Assembly: GCF_000716675.1 (NCBI RefSeq)
Contig: NZ_JNXT01000023.1
Location: 62,001 to 126,000 of the forward strand
From: Streptomyces alboflavus
GTDB lineage: Bacteria; Actinomycetota; Actinomycetes; Streptomycetales; Streptomycetaceae
Reading direction: 5' to 3'
DNA length: 64,000 bases
Shown: in pieces, positions 8,688-16,192 of the stretch
How positions within the stretch are numbered: the first letter of the stretch is position 1
How the letters are laid out: every line of letters starts with the position of its first letter
Translations under genes and position numbers: made by a program
Notes under the pieces: generated by a model
What the model was told of the DNA's origin: nothing
Seen by the model: only the letters and a program-made list of their open reading frames with translations
The model's database searches: none

Positions 8688-9242
8688 CTAGCCCTCCTCG
8701 CCCCGGCCCTCCCGGGACGCGTGCGCCTCGCGGTGGGCCTTGGCCAGCTCCACGTACAGCGTGCCGTTGAGGGAGATGCCCGCGCGCTCCTCCTCGGTCA
8801 GCTCGCGCTTGACCTTCGCGGGGACGCCCGCGACCAGCGAGCCGGGCGGCACCCGCATCCCCTGCGGCACCAGCGCCTGCGCGGCGACGAGGGAACCGGC
8901 GCCGATCACCGCGCCGTTGAGGACCGTGGCGCCCATGCCGATGAGGCAGTCGTCCTCGACGGTGCAGCCGTGCAGGACCGCGTTGTGGCCGACCGAGACG
9001 CGCTCGCCGATGGACATCGGGAAGCCCGGGTCGACGTGCAGGGTGCAGTTGTCCTGAATGTTGCTGTCGGCCCCGATCGCGATGGGCCCGCAGTCGGCGC
9101 GCAGCACCGCGCCGTACCAGGTGCTCGCGCCCGCGCTCAGCGTCACCTCGCCGATCACCACCGACGTGGGCGCCGTGAAGGCCTCCTGGTCGACCTTCGG
9201 CTCCTTGCCGGCCAAGCCCATGACGAGTGCCTGCTGGCTCAT
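8688..9242 (-). CDS. Gamma-carbonic anhydrase-like hexapeptide protein
   Basis: 184 residues, full length for the family. It shows a left-handed beta-helix of hexapeptide repeats with the conserved LRADCGPIAIG...SNIQDNCTLHVD stretch. Three metal-ligand histidines are visible, in TLHVD, SVGHN and VLHGC. The family binds zinc or iron as a trimer and some members hydrate CO2; many are uncharacterised (YrdA/PaaY type). The C-terminal 30 residues are helical. It is a single gene convergent with the aminopeptidase gene. Confidence 0.88.
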   Translation of the reverse strand: MSQQALVMGLAGKEPKVDQEAFTAPTSVVIGEVTLSAGASTWYGAVLRADCGPIAIGADSNIQDNCTLHVDPGFPMSIGERVSVGHNAVLHGCTVEDDCLIGMGATVLNGAVIGAGSLVAAQALVPQGMRVPPGSLVAGVPAKVKRELTEEERAGISLNGTLYVELAKAHREAHASREGRGEEG

Positions 9243-9406
9243 CGGCTCGCTCCCTCTTCCCGCGGCGCCGTAGCGTCATCGCGTCGTCGTGCCCGTGTCG
9301 CGCCTGAGCGAACCGTACGGGACGGCCGGGCGCCCGCGGCCGCGTGGGGTGAAGATCACAGGTCGTCGGCGTGCTCGGCGCGCGCCCGGCTGAGTAACGT
9401 GTGCGG

Positions 9407-10180
9407 GTGCCCAGGAACAAGAACGTGTTCTCATCGCTGGCCGCCTGGCGGCGCGGCGTGGCGCAGCGCGCCGTCCACGCCGGGTGGGACTGGGTGCAGC
9501 GCACCGGCGCCGTCACCGCGCGGCGGCCCGGACGGCTGCGGTTCGGCGCGATCGGCGAGGGCACGCGCCTCGCGTTCCCGCAGGGCACGGTCTTCGGGGC
9601 GCCCTGGATCCGGCTCGGCGCGCACTGCGTCGTCGGTGAACAGGTCACGCTGACCGCCGGGTTGATGCCCGACCTCGACCTCGGCCCGGACCCGATCCTG
9701 CGCATCGGCGACGGGGTGGTGCTCGGCCGCGGCAGTCACGTCATCGCGGACACGACGGTGACCATCGGCGACGACTGCTACTTCGGTCCGTATGTGTACG
9801 TGACCTCGACGAACCACTCGTACGACGACCCGCACACACCGATCGGCAAGCAGTGGCCGCGGATGGAGCCGGTCGAGATCGGGCCCGGCTGCTGGGTCGG
9901 CACCGGCGCGGTGATCCTGCCCGGCGCCCGGATCGGCCGCAACGTGGTGGTGGCCGCCGGGGCGGTGGTGCGGGGCGAGGTGCCCGACCACGCGGTGGTG
10001 GCCGGGGCGCCCGCCCGGGTCGTGCGGACGTGGTGCGCCGAGCGGGGCTGGGAGCCGCCGCTGCGTACGCCCGCGCCGGTGCCGATCCCCGAGGGTGTCA
10101 CGCCGGAACAACTCCTCGCGCTGGGCGAGTTGACCGACCTGGAGGCGGCGCGACTGGCCGAGGTCGAGGGGAACGTCTGA
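9407..10180 (+). CDS. LbH-type acyltransferase
   Basis: About 257 residues. The middle consists of hexapeptide repeats (IGDGVVLGRGSHVIADTTV..., VEIGPGCWVGTGAVILPGA) with the catalytic-type histidine in STNHSYDDPHTPIG and the typical ending VVAGAPARVVR. This matches the sugar/lipid O-acetyltransferase group of left-handed beta-helix enzymes. The acceptor is unknown. I chose the GTG at 9407 because TAACGT at 9395-9400 is a good -10 hexamer exactly six bases before it, predicting a leaderless mRNA; a GTG at 9401 is in the same frame. Confidence 0.85.
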   Translation: MPRNKNVFSSLAAWRRGVAQRAVHAGWDWVQRTGAVTARRPGRLRFGAIGEGTRLAFPQGTVFGAPWIRLGAHCVVGEQVTLTAGLMPDLDLGPDPILRIGDGVVLGRGSHVIADTTVTIGDDCYFGPYVYVTSTNHSYDDPHTPIGKQWPRMEPVEIGPGCWVGTGAVILPGARIGRNVVVAAGAVVRGEVPDHAVVAGAPARVVRTWCAERGWEPPLRTPAPVPIPEGVTPEQLLALGELTDLEAARLAEVEGNV

Positions 10181-10220
10181 GGGGTCCCGGTGGCGCCCTG
10201 AAGGGGCGCGCCGCTGTGGT

Positions 10221-11096
10221 TCAGCCCGTCGCCAGCAGCACCGTGCCCACCAGCGCGAGGCCCGCTCCCGCGGCCTGCACCCCGCGCAGCCGCTCCTTGA
10301 GGAGGCCGCGCGCCGCGAGCGCCGTCACGATCGGGTAGAGCGAGGCGAGCACGGCGGCGACGGTGACGGGGCCGCGCTGGGCCGCCATGGCGTACGTCCC
10401 GTTGGCGGCGACGTCCGCCAGGCCCACGAAGGCGAGCGCGGGCAGCGCGGACCAGATCACGCCCATGCCGTGGCCCTCGGGGAGCGCCGCGCCGCCCCGC
10501 CGCACGGAGACGTACAGCGCCGTGCCGCCCGCGAGCACATTGGTGACGCGCTGCACGAACAGCGCCAGGAACAGGCCGGTGACGCTGCTCGACGCCTCCG
10601 CGATGAGAGCCATGACCGCGCCGAAGCCGAAGGCGGCGAGCAGGGTCAGGAGCACCGCCTGCCGCTGCACCGGGGCGCCACGCAGCTCGGGCCCGCCCGC
10701 GAGGACGATGCCGACGACGGCCACCGCGATGCCCGCGAACTGCCCGAGACCAGGGCGCTCGCCCAGCATAAGACCGACGCCCACCGGCACGGCCACGCCG
10801 AGCGAGCCGAGCGGGGAGACGACGCCCATGGGGCCGAGCGCGAGGGCCTTGTAGAAGGCGAGCATCGCGACCGGGCCGACGAGGCCCGCGCCGACCGCGA
10901 ACCACAGCTGCGGGCCCCACTCGCTCCAGGCGCCGGTGGAGACCACGACCGCGCCGAGGACGACGACCGCGACGCACTGGGAGGCGACCACCACCGTGAG
11001 CGCGGGGATCCGTCGGGTCAGCAGTCCGCCGCCGAAGTCGGCGAGGCCCCAGAGCAGGCTGGTGGCCAGGGCGAACAGTGCTGTCAGTCCCGTCAT
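10221..11096 (-). CDS. EamA-family (DMT) transporter
   Basis: 291 residues with ten predicted membrane helices in two EamA repeats, each with the Pro/Gly-rich helix pattern of drug/metabolite exporters (LLWGLADFGGG near the N-terminus; LADVAANGTYAMAA in the second half). It probably exports a small metabolite. The ATG at 11096 gives the usual family N-terminus. The gene is divergent from an XRE-cupin regulator across a short region full of inverted repeats, so that regulator very likely controls it. Confidence 0.88.
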   Translation of the reverse strand: MTGLTALFALATSLLWGLADFGGGLLTRRIPALTVVVASQCVAVVVLGAVVVSTGAWSEWGPQLWFAVGAGLVGPVAMLAFYKALALGPMGVVSPLGSLGVAVPVGVGLMLGERPGLGQFAGIAVAVVGIVLAGGPELRGAPVQRQAVLLTLLAAFGFGAVMALIAEASSSVTGLFLALFVQRVTNVLAGGTALYVSVRRGGAALPEGHGMGVIWSALPALAFVGLADVAANGTYAMAAQRGPVTVAAVLASLYPIVTALAARGLLKERLRGVQAAGAGLALVGTVLLATG

Positions 11097-11107
11097 GGGA
11101 TGCCTCG

Positions 11108-11173
11108 CAGTACAGTGTGGTGAACCTTCGGGAACCCTCAGGTGCACCACACCGTAGTTCAGTACAGTGAACT
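11108..11173. promoter_or_regulatory. Operator region between EamA and XRE-cupin genes
   Basis: Three overlapping elements are visible. CAGTACAGTG occurs twice, at 11108-11117 and 11160-11169. A 17-base arm at 11111-11127 is complementary to 11140-11156 with two mismatches. A perfect dyad AGTTCA-gtacag-TGAACT covers 11156-11173. Each TACAGT (11111 and 11163) also fits a -10 hexamer, so a bound repressor would block promoters. The likely ligand-responsive binder is the adjacent XRE-cupin protein. Confidence 0.6.
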
Positions 11174-11199
11174 CTGTCATCCAAAATATTGGACGGAAT

Positions 11200-11784
11200 G
11201 TGTCGGACCTCGACCAGCTGACTCAGTCGCTCGCGCGTAACCTCAAGCGCTGGCGCACCGAACGGAACTTCACGCTCGACGCGCTCGCGGCCCGCGCGGG
11301 CGTCAGCCGCGGCATGATCATCCAGATCGAGCAGGCCCGTACGAACCCCTCCGTGGGCATCACGGTCAAGCTCGCGGACGCGCTCGGCGTCAGCATCACC
11401 ACCCTGCTCGACTACGAACAGGGCCCGCACGTGCGCCTCGTCCCGCCCGAGCAGGCCGTGCGGATGTGGTCCACGGAAGCGGGCAGCAGTACGACGCTCC
11501 TGGTCGGCACCGAGTCGCGGGGTCCCTTCGAGCTGTGGACGTGGCACCTGACGCCGGGCGAGGGCAGCGACTCCGACGCGCACCCGCCCGGGACGATGGA
11601 GCTGCTGCACGTCAGGTCCGGCGAACTGACGCTGGTCGTGGACGGCGACGAGCACCTGGTGGCGGCCGGATCGGCGGCGTCGTTCGAGGCCAATGTGGCG
11701 CACGGCTACCACAACAAGGGTGCGGAGCCGGTCGAGATGACGATGGCGGTGTCGGTCCCGCCCGCCCACGCGGGGGCGTACTGA
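11200..11784 (+). CDS. XRE-family regulator with C-terminal cupin domain
   Basis: 194 residues. An N-terminal helix-turn-helix (about residues 8-65, LDALAARAGVSRGMIIQIEQ) is followed by a cupin beta-barrel (about 110-185, TMELLHVRSGELTLVVDGDE). Such proteins repress neighbouring transporter or catabolic genes and sense a small ligand through the cupin. The GTG at 11200 gives the canonical start (V/M)SDLDQLTQSLA. A GTG at 11167 is in frame but lies inside the operator and next to the -10 TACAGT, so it is less likely. Confidence 0.85.
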   Translation: MSDLDQLTQSLARNLKRWRTERNFTLDALAARAGVSRGMIIQIEQARTNPSVGITVKLADALGVSITTLLDYEQGPHVRLVPPEQAVRMWSTEAGSSTTLLVGTESRGPFELWTWHLTPGEGSDSDAHPPGTMELLHVRSGELTLVVDGDEHLVAAGSAASFEANVAHGYHNKGAEPVEMTMAVSVPPAHAGAY

Positions 11785-11798
11785 GTTACGGTGCCGCC

Positions 11799-12353
11799 AT
11801 GCGCGCTCCTCTCGGTGACTTCGACGTAGTCCGCTCCGCCCCCGAAGCCCTCGACCTCCTGGTCGCCCCCGTCGCCGCCGCCGTCCGCGGCTGGAGCGGG
11901 GCCGTGCCCGCCGACGAGTTGATCCATGTCGACACCGAGCCGGAGTGGGCCGACACAGCCACGTTCGTGGAGCACTACGGACCCGAGCTGTTCTCCCAGT
12001 CCGCGAACTGCGTCATCGTCGCCGGGAAGCGCGGGGGCGAGACGACGCTCGCCGCGTGCCTGGTCCTCTCGGCCGCGCGCGTCGACGTCAACGGCGTCGT
12101 ACGCCGCCAACTCGGTGCCCGCAAGGCCTCGTTCGCGCCCATGGACACCGCCGTCGGCGAGACCGGCATGGAGTACGGCGGCATCACCCCCATCGGCCTG
12201 CCCGACACCTGGCCGCTCCTTGTCGACGCCGCGGTGGCGGACCTGCCGTACGTCCTCGTCGGCAGCGGCAGCCGGCGCGGCAAGCTGATCGTGCCGGGCA
12301 AGGCGTTCGCGGGGCTGCCGAACGCGACGGTGATCGAGGGGCTCGGCGTCTGA
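11799..12353 (+). CDS. YbaK/ProX-type aminoacyl-tRNA deacylase-like protein
   Basis: 184 residues. The sequence has the YbaK/EbsC fold: FSQSANCVIVAGKRGGETTLAACLV, the conserved basic segment RRQLGARKASFAP, and GGITPIGLP. These proteins hydrolyse mischarged aminoacyl-tRNAs in the cytoplasm. The usual active-site lysine is replaced by the basic stretch around GKRGG/GARKAS, which makes the exact substrate uncertain. TACGGT at 11787-11792 lies six bases before the ATG, so it may have its own leaderless promoter although it is only 14 bases after the XRE-cupin stop. Confidence 0.82.
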   Translation: MRAPLGDFDVVRSAPEALDLLVAPVAAAVRGWSGAVPADELIHVDTEPEWADTATFVEHYGPELFSQSANCVIVAGKRGGETTLAACLVLSAARVDVNGVVRRQLGARKASFAPMDTAVGETGMEYGGITPIGLPDTWPLLVDAAVADLPYVLVGSGSRRGKLIVPGKAFAGLPNATVIEGLGV

Positions 12354-12414
12354 CGGGACGCGTGGGCGGGCACCTTGGCCTTCGCCCCGGTCGGCTTCAA
12401 CACCCCTGCCGGTG

Positions 12415-13611
12415 CTAGGAGATGACCCCCTCGGCCCGCAGTCGCTCGATGTCGGCCGCCTTCCGGCCCAGCTCCGCCAGGATCCTCTCCGTGTGCTCGC
12501 CCACGCCCGGCACCGGGTCCATGCGCGGGCTCACCCCGGACAGGTCGGCGGGCGGGACGAGGGCCTGGATGCCGGGTGCCGTGCCGGGCAGACCGACGTC
12601 GTGCCAGCGGCCGCGTTCCGTGAGCGCCGGGTGGTGGAGGAAGTCCGGGACGGAGTTCACGCCCGCGTTGGCGATGTTCGCCGCGTCCAGGAGCGCCGTC
12701 GCCGCCGCGCCGTCGAGGTCCGCGAACCGCGCCTGGATCGCCGCGTCCAGCTCCTCGCGGTGCGCCACCCGCGCCGAACCGTCGGCGAAGCGCGGGTCGG
12801 CCACCAGCTCGGGCCGCCCCAGGAAGTCCTCGCAGAGCGCCGCCCACTCCCGTTCGTTCTGCACGGAGAGCAGCACCTCCTTGCCGTCGGCCGCGGTGAA
12901 CACGCCGTACGGCGCCACCGTCGCGTGCCGGGCGCCGACGCGCGGGGGCTGCGTGCCGCCGTACCGCGTGTAGTACGCGGGCTGGCTCATCCACTCGGCG
13001 AGCGCGTCGAAGAGGGACACCTCCACGGCGGGCGCCCGGCCGGTCGTCGCGCGCGTGAACAGCGCCGACAGGATGCCGCTGTAGGCGTACATCCCCGCCG
13101 CTATGTCGGCCACCGAGATCCCCACCCGCACGGCCTCGCCGGGCGTGCCCGTGAGCGAGAGCAGCCCGGTCTGGCACTGCACGAGCAGGTCGTACGCCTT
13201 GCGGTCCGCCCAGGAGCCGCTGGTGCCGTAGCCGCTGACCGTGCAGGTGATCAGGGACGGGTGGCGGGCCTGGAGGTCCGCCGCCGCGAGACCGAGGCGG
13301 TCGGCCGCGCCCGGCGCGAGATTCTGCACGAACACGTCGGCGCCCGCGACGAGTTCGCGCAGGACCTCCTGCCCGGACGCCGACTTCACATCCAGCGTGA
13401 GCGACTCCTTGGAGCGGTTCAGCCACACGAAATAGCTGGCCTCGCCGTGCACGGTGGTGTCGTAGCGCCGCGCGAAGTCGCCCCCGCCGGGGCGCTCCAC
13501 CTTGATCACCCGGGCGCCGAGGTCGGCGAGCTGACGGGTCGCGAAGGGCGCGGCGACTGCCTGCTCCAGGCTCACGACCGTGATGCCGGCGAGCGGCAGC
13601 GGATGCGGCAC
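12415..13611 (-). CDS. CaiB/BaiF-family CoA-transferase
   Basis: 398 residues, the normal size for a class III CoA-transferase. It shows the N-terminal LAGITVVSLEQAVAAPFATRQ and LGARVIKVERPGGGD, the segment NRSKESLTLDVKS, and the acidic catalytic region ISVADIAAGMYAYSGIL whose aspartate forms the acyl/CoA ester. The enzyme moves CoA between carboxylic acids; donor and acceptor are unknown. The GTG at 13611 begins five bases after the VOC stop, so translation is probably coupled. Confidence 0.88.
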   Translation of the reverse strand: MPHPLPLAGITVVSLEQAVAAPFATRQLADLGARVIKVERPGGGDFARRYDTTVHGEASYFVWLNRSKESLTLDVKSASGQEVLRELVAGADVFVQNLAPGAADRLGLAAADLQARHPSLITCTVSGYGTSGSWADRKAYDLLVQCQTGLLSLTGTPGEAVRVGISVADIAAGMYAYSGILSALFTRATTGRAPAVEVSLFDALAEWMSQPAYYTRYGGTQPPRVGARHATVAPYGVFTAADGKEVLLSVQNEREWAALCEDFLGRPELVADPRFADGSARVAHREELDAAIQARFADLDGAAATALLDAANIANAGVNSVPDFLHHPALTERGRWHDVGLPGTAPGIQALVPPADLSGVSPRMDPVPGVGEHTERILAELGRKAADIERLRAEGVIS

Positions 13612-13616
13612 GGCCC

Positions 13617-14030
13617 TCAGCCCCTCGTCCCGCGGTACTCCTCGTGGAACTGCTCGAACGACACCTCGTAGCCGTCCGGGTCCAGGCCCACGAAGATCCG
13701 CGCCCAGTCGGTGTCCTCGGGCTCCGTGAGCACCGGCAGGCCCTCGGCGCGCCACAGGGCGTGGGCCGCGTCGAGGTCGGGCGTCGGCACGGCCAGCGTG
13801 AAGCCGAGGCCGAGCGGGCCCCGGCGGGCCGCCGCGCCGCGCTCCTCGTCGTAGTACCCGTGCGCGTCCCGGTCCGTCAGGATCAGCCAGGTGTGGCCGA
13901 AGGTGAGATAGCGCAGGTGCGGCTGCTCGTCGTTCGGCAGCTCGCGGAAGCCGAGCCTCAAGTAGAGGTCGCCGGAGACCTGGAGATCCCTGACCCGCAG
14001 GCCGATCTTCAACTGCTTGCTGCCCATCAT
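13617..14030 (-). CDS. VOC-family protein (glyoxalase/bleomycin-resistance fold)
   Basis: 137 residues in two beta-alpha-beta-beta-beta halves, starting KIGLRVRDLQVSGDLYLRLGF and ending with the typical DPDGYEVSFEQF. VOC proteins are metal-dependent lyases, dioxygenases or ligand binders. The candidate metal residues are not clear enough to name. GGGAGGGG lies upstream of the ATG at 14030. It is first in a two-gene unit with the CoA-transferase, which suggests a small catabolic or thioester-processing function. Confidence 0.8.
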   Translation of the reverse strand: MMGSKQLKIGLRVRDLQVSGDLYLRLGFRELPNDEQPHLRYLTFGHTWLILTDRDAHGYYDEERGAAARRGPLGLGFTLAVPTPDLDAAHALWRAEGLPVLTEPEDTDWARIFVGLDPDGYEVSFEQFHEEYRGTRG

Positions 14031-14412
14031 GCGGTACGCCCCTCCCGTGGCCGCGCCGGACGGGATCGGCCGCCCGGTGTGCGACGACCGTACCCGGGGG
14101 TGCGGGCCGGGGCGCGGCGGCCGTGCCCGGGAGCGCGGGCCGGGGCGCGACCACCGCCGTTCACCTGATGCTCACGAGGGTCGGCACGATCGGTCTCGCG
14201 CACCTTGTGCGCAGTTCAGCCAGGGCGGTCACCGTGCTGAACAGGCGCCTTTCCCGCAGTCGGCCGCACGCTCACCCGCACCACCGCTTCGCCGCACTCC
14301 CTTCGCTCCCCGTGTCGCCCCGCTTCCCCCTCTCCTCCCTCCCCGCTCCTGTCACTCCCGCCCGTCGGTCTCAGCGGACTCCCCGTCCGTCCCATCGAAC
14401 GGAGAACGTGTC
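14031..14412. other. Intergenic region with structured leader upstream of the OlsB-like gene
   Basis: 382 bases between the divergent VOC and OlsB-like genes. It holds a PHO-box-like pair at 14159-14180, a -10-like CACGAT at 14185-14190, a dyad GCGCAC-ctt-GTGCGC at 14198-14212, and a second stem made by GTTCAGC (14214-14220) and GCTGAAC (14236-14242). A pyrimidine-rich stretch fills about 14270-14390. The 5' leader of the operon may therefore be about 215 bases and structured. Confidence 0.5.
14159..14180 (+). promoter_or_regulatory. PHO-box-like direct repeat upstream of the ols operon
   Basis: Two adjacent 11-base units, GTTCACCTGAT and GCTCACGAGGG, match the PhoP direct-repeat unit GTTCACC plus four bases (7/7 and 5/7 in the conserved part), in the orientation of the OlsB-like gene. 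Pi-starvation control of an ornithine-lipid operon makes biological sense because these lipids lack phosphorus. Confidence 0.55.
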
Positions 14413-15267
14413 ATGCCCGCGACACCCCTCACCCCCGCCCCCGCGACCCCGGCCGCGCCCGGCACCCCGGTCGCCCCGACCGCCGCTCCCCCTCCGGTCG
14501 CCCCGGCCACCCCCGACGCCCCCCGCTACGTCCCCTCCATCGCCGACTCCGAGGACCAGATCCGGGCCGCCCAGCGGCTGCGCTTCCAGGTCTTCGGCGA
14601 GGAGATGGGCGCCGCGCTCGACACCCCCGTGCCCGGGCACGACATCGACGCCTTCGACGCGCTCGCGGACCACCTGATCATCACCGACACCGCGAGTGGC
14701 GACGTCGTCGGCACCTACCGCCTGATCCCGCCGGGACGCACCGAACGCTCCTACTCCGACGGCGAGTTCGACCTCGCGGCGCTGCGGCCCCTGCGCTCCG
14801 CCACCGTCGAGGCCGGACGCTCCTGCGTGCACCCCGACCACCGCTCCGGCGCCGTGATCAACCTGATGTGGTCGGCCCTCGCCCGCTACGTCCTGCTGTC
14901 CGGCCACCGCTACCTGGCGGGCTGCGCCTCCGTGCCGCTCACCGACGGCGGCACCGCGGCCGCCAGCGCCTGGCTGCTCGGCACCGCCAAGCACGTCTCG
15001 CCGCCCGAGCTGCGCGTGCACCCGCACCGCCCGTGGACGCCCGGCGAGCGCGCCGGACACCGGCCGAGCTACGCCGACCTGCCGCCGCTCCTGCGCGGCT
15101 ATCTGCGCCTGGGCGCCTGGATGTGCGGGGCGCCCGCGCACGACCCGGAGTTCGACTCCGCCGACTTCTTCGTGCTGCTCGACACCGAGCGCCTGAGCGA
15201 CCGGCACCGCAGGTTCTTCCTCGGCGACGCCGAGCGTGGCCACGCCGCGCAGGGGAGGGGCGTGTGA
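14413..15267 (+). CDS. OlsB-like ornithine N-acyltransferase (GNAT fold)
   Basis: 284 residues. A 30-residue Pro/Ala-rich N-terminus precedes a hemolysin/GNAT-type acyltransferase domain: AQRLRFQVFGEEMGA, DHLIITDTASGDVVGTYRL, and VEAGRSCVHPDHRSGAVINLMWS. This matches OlsB, which transfers a 3-hydroxyacyl chain to the alpha-amino group of ornithine to make lyso-ornithine lipid. GGAG lies eight bases before the ATG at 14413. The stop overlaps the start of the next acyltransferase, as expected for a two-step lipid pathway at the membrane. Confidence 0.82.
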   Translation: MPATPLTPAPATPAAPGTPVAPTAAPPPVAPATPDAPRYVPSIADSEDQIRAAQRLRFQVFGEEMGAALDTPVPGHDIDAFDALADHLIITDTASGDVVGTYRLIPPGRTERSYSDGEFDLAALRPLRSATVEAGRSCVHPDHRSGAVINLMWSALARYVLLSGHRYLAGCASVPLTDGGTAAASAWLLGTAKHVSPPELRVHPHRPWTPGERAGHRPSYADLPPLLRGYLRLGAWMCGAPAHDPEFDSADFFVLLDTERLSDRHRRFFLGDAERGHAAQGRGV

Positions 15268-16088
15268 ACCCCTGGGCCGTGGACGCGGGCTGTCCCCGGA
15301 CCTGCGCGGTGCGGCCCGCGACCCGGGTCGGGCCCGCCGAGGAGGCGCTGCGGTACGCGGCCGTCGCCCGGGAACTCGGGCGCAGCCTGCTCCTCGGTGA
15401 ACGCCTCGCGGGGGACGCTGCGCCGCGCGTGCAGGCGCGGCGGGTCCTGCGGGCACTCGGCGTCGACCTGGAGGCGGCCCTCGCGCCGCTGAGCGTGCCG
15501 GGCACCGACACCGGCACGCTGATCGTCGCCAACCACATCTCGTGGCTGGACGTCGTCGCGCTGCTCGCGGTCGAGCCGGTGTCCTTCGTGGCCAAGAAGG
15601 AGATCGGCCGCTGGCCCGTGGTCGGTACGCTCGCCCGCCGCATGGGCACGCAGTTCATCGACCGCGAGGGCGGTCGGCGGGAACTGCCGCTCATGGTCGG
15701 CGAGTTGGCCAAGACGCTGGCGTCCGGGCGGTCGGTCCTTGTGTTCCCGCAGGCCACCACGTGGTGCTCGGTCGGCTCCGGGAGGTTCCGGCGGGCCGCG
15801 TTCCAGGCGGCGGTGGACGCGGGCGTGCCGGTGCGGCCGGTGACGGTGGCGTACCGGCAGGGCGGCGCGGCCAGTACGGCGGCGGCGTTCCTGGCGGACG
15901 AGGGGTTCGGGGGGTCGCTGCGGCGGGTGGCCCTCGCGCGGGGGCTCACGGTGCGGGTCAGCGCGCACGCGCCGCTGCACGGGCACGACCGGAAGATGCT
16001 GGCGGCGCAGGCGTGGGCGGCGGTGTGCGCGGGGGACGACGCCGTGGCGGAGGCGGCGGGGGAACACGGGCGGGTCGCCCTCTCGTGA
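15264..16088 (+). CDS. OlsA/PlsC-like 1-acyl acyltransferase
   Basis: 274 residues from a GTG that overlaps the OlsB-like stop by four bases. PlsC boxes are visible: NHISWLD (motif I, HX4D), then AKKEIGRWPVVG and GTQFIDREGGRRE (motif II). Motif III reads FPQATTW where most homologues have FPEGT, so the Glu-Gly pair is changed. In ornithine-lipid synthesis this enzyme adds the second acyl chain to lyso-ornithine lipid. Pairing with the OlsB-like gene is the main reason to prefer this over a phospholipid role. Confidence 0.82.
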   Translation: MNPWAVDAGCPRTCAVRPATRVGPAEEALRYAAVARELGRSLLLGERLAGDAAPRVQARRVLRALGVDLEAALAPLSVPGTDTGTLIVANHISWLDVVALLAVEPVSFVAKKEIGRWPVVGTLARRMGTQFIDREGGRRELPLMVGELAKTLASGRSVLVFPQATTWCSVGSGRFRRAAFQAAVDAGVPVRPVTVAYRQGGAASTAAAFLADEGFGGSLRRVALARGLTVRVSAHAPLHGHDRKMLAAQAWAAVCAGDDAVAEAAGEHGRVALS

Positions 16089-16109
16089 CCACGGCGTGTG
16101 ACCGCGTAC

Positions 16110-16142
16110 GTTCAACTCGTGTTCACGGGGTGCTCGCGCACC
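16110..16142 (+). promoter_or_regulatory. PHO-box-like direct repeats upstream of the phytase gene
   Basis: Three consecutive 11-base units, GTTCAACTCGT, GTTCACGGGGT and GCTCGCGCACC, fit the PhoP direct-repeat pattern (GTTCACC plus four), strongest in the second unit. They end 50 bases before the phytase start and face it. Confidence 0.65.
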
Positions 16143-16192
16143 GCTGGCACGCTCGTCCCGCTCGCCCACCCCCCGACGAAAGAGGACCACCG

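Noticed and set aside
11167..11199. Earlier GTG start of the XRE-cupin regulator
   Set aside because: It lies inside the operator dyad and overlaps the -10; the GTG at 11200 gives the canonical N-terminus.
14017..14412. Upstream extension of the OlsB-like ORF
   Set aside because: The extension runs through the PHO-box-like site and hairpins; the ATG at 14413 has GGAG upstream and starts just ahead of the conserved domain.
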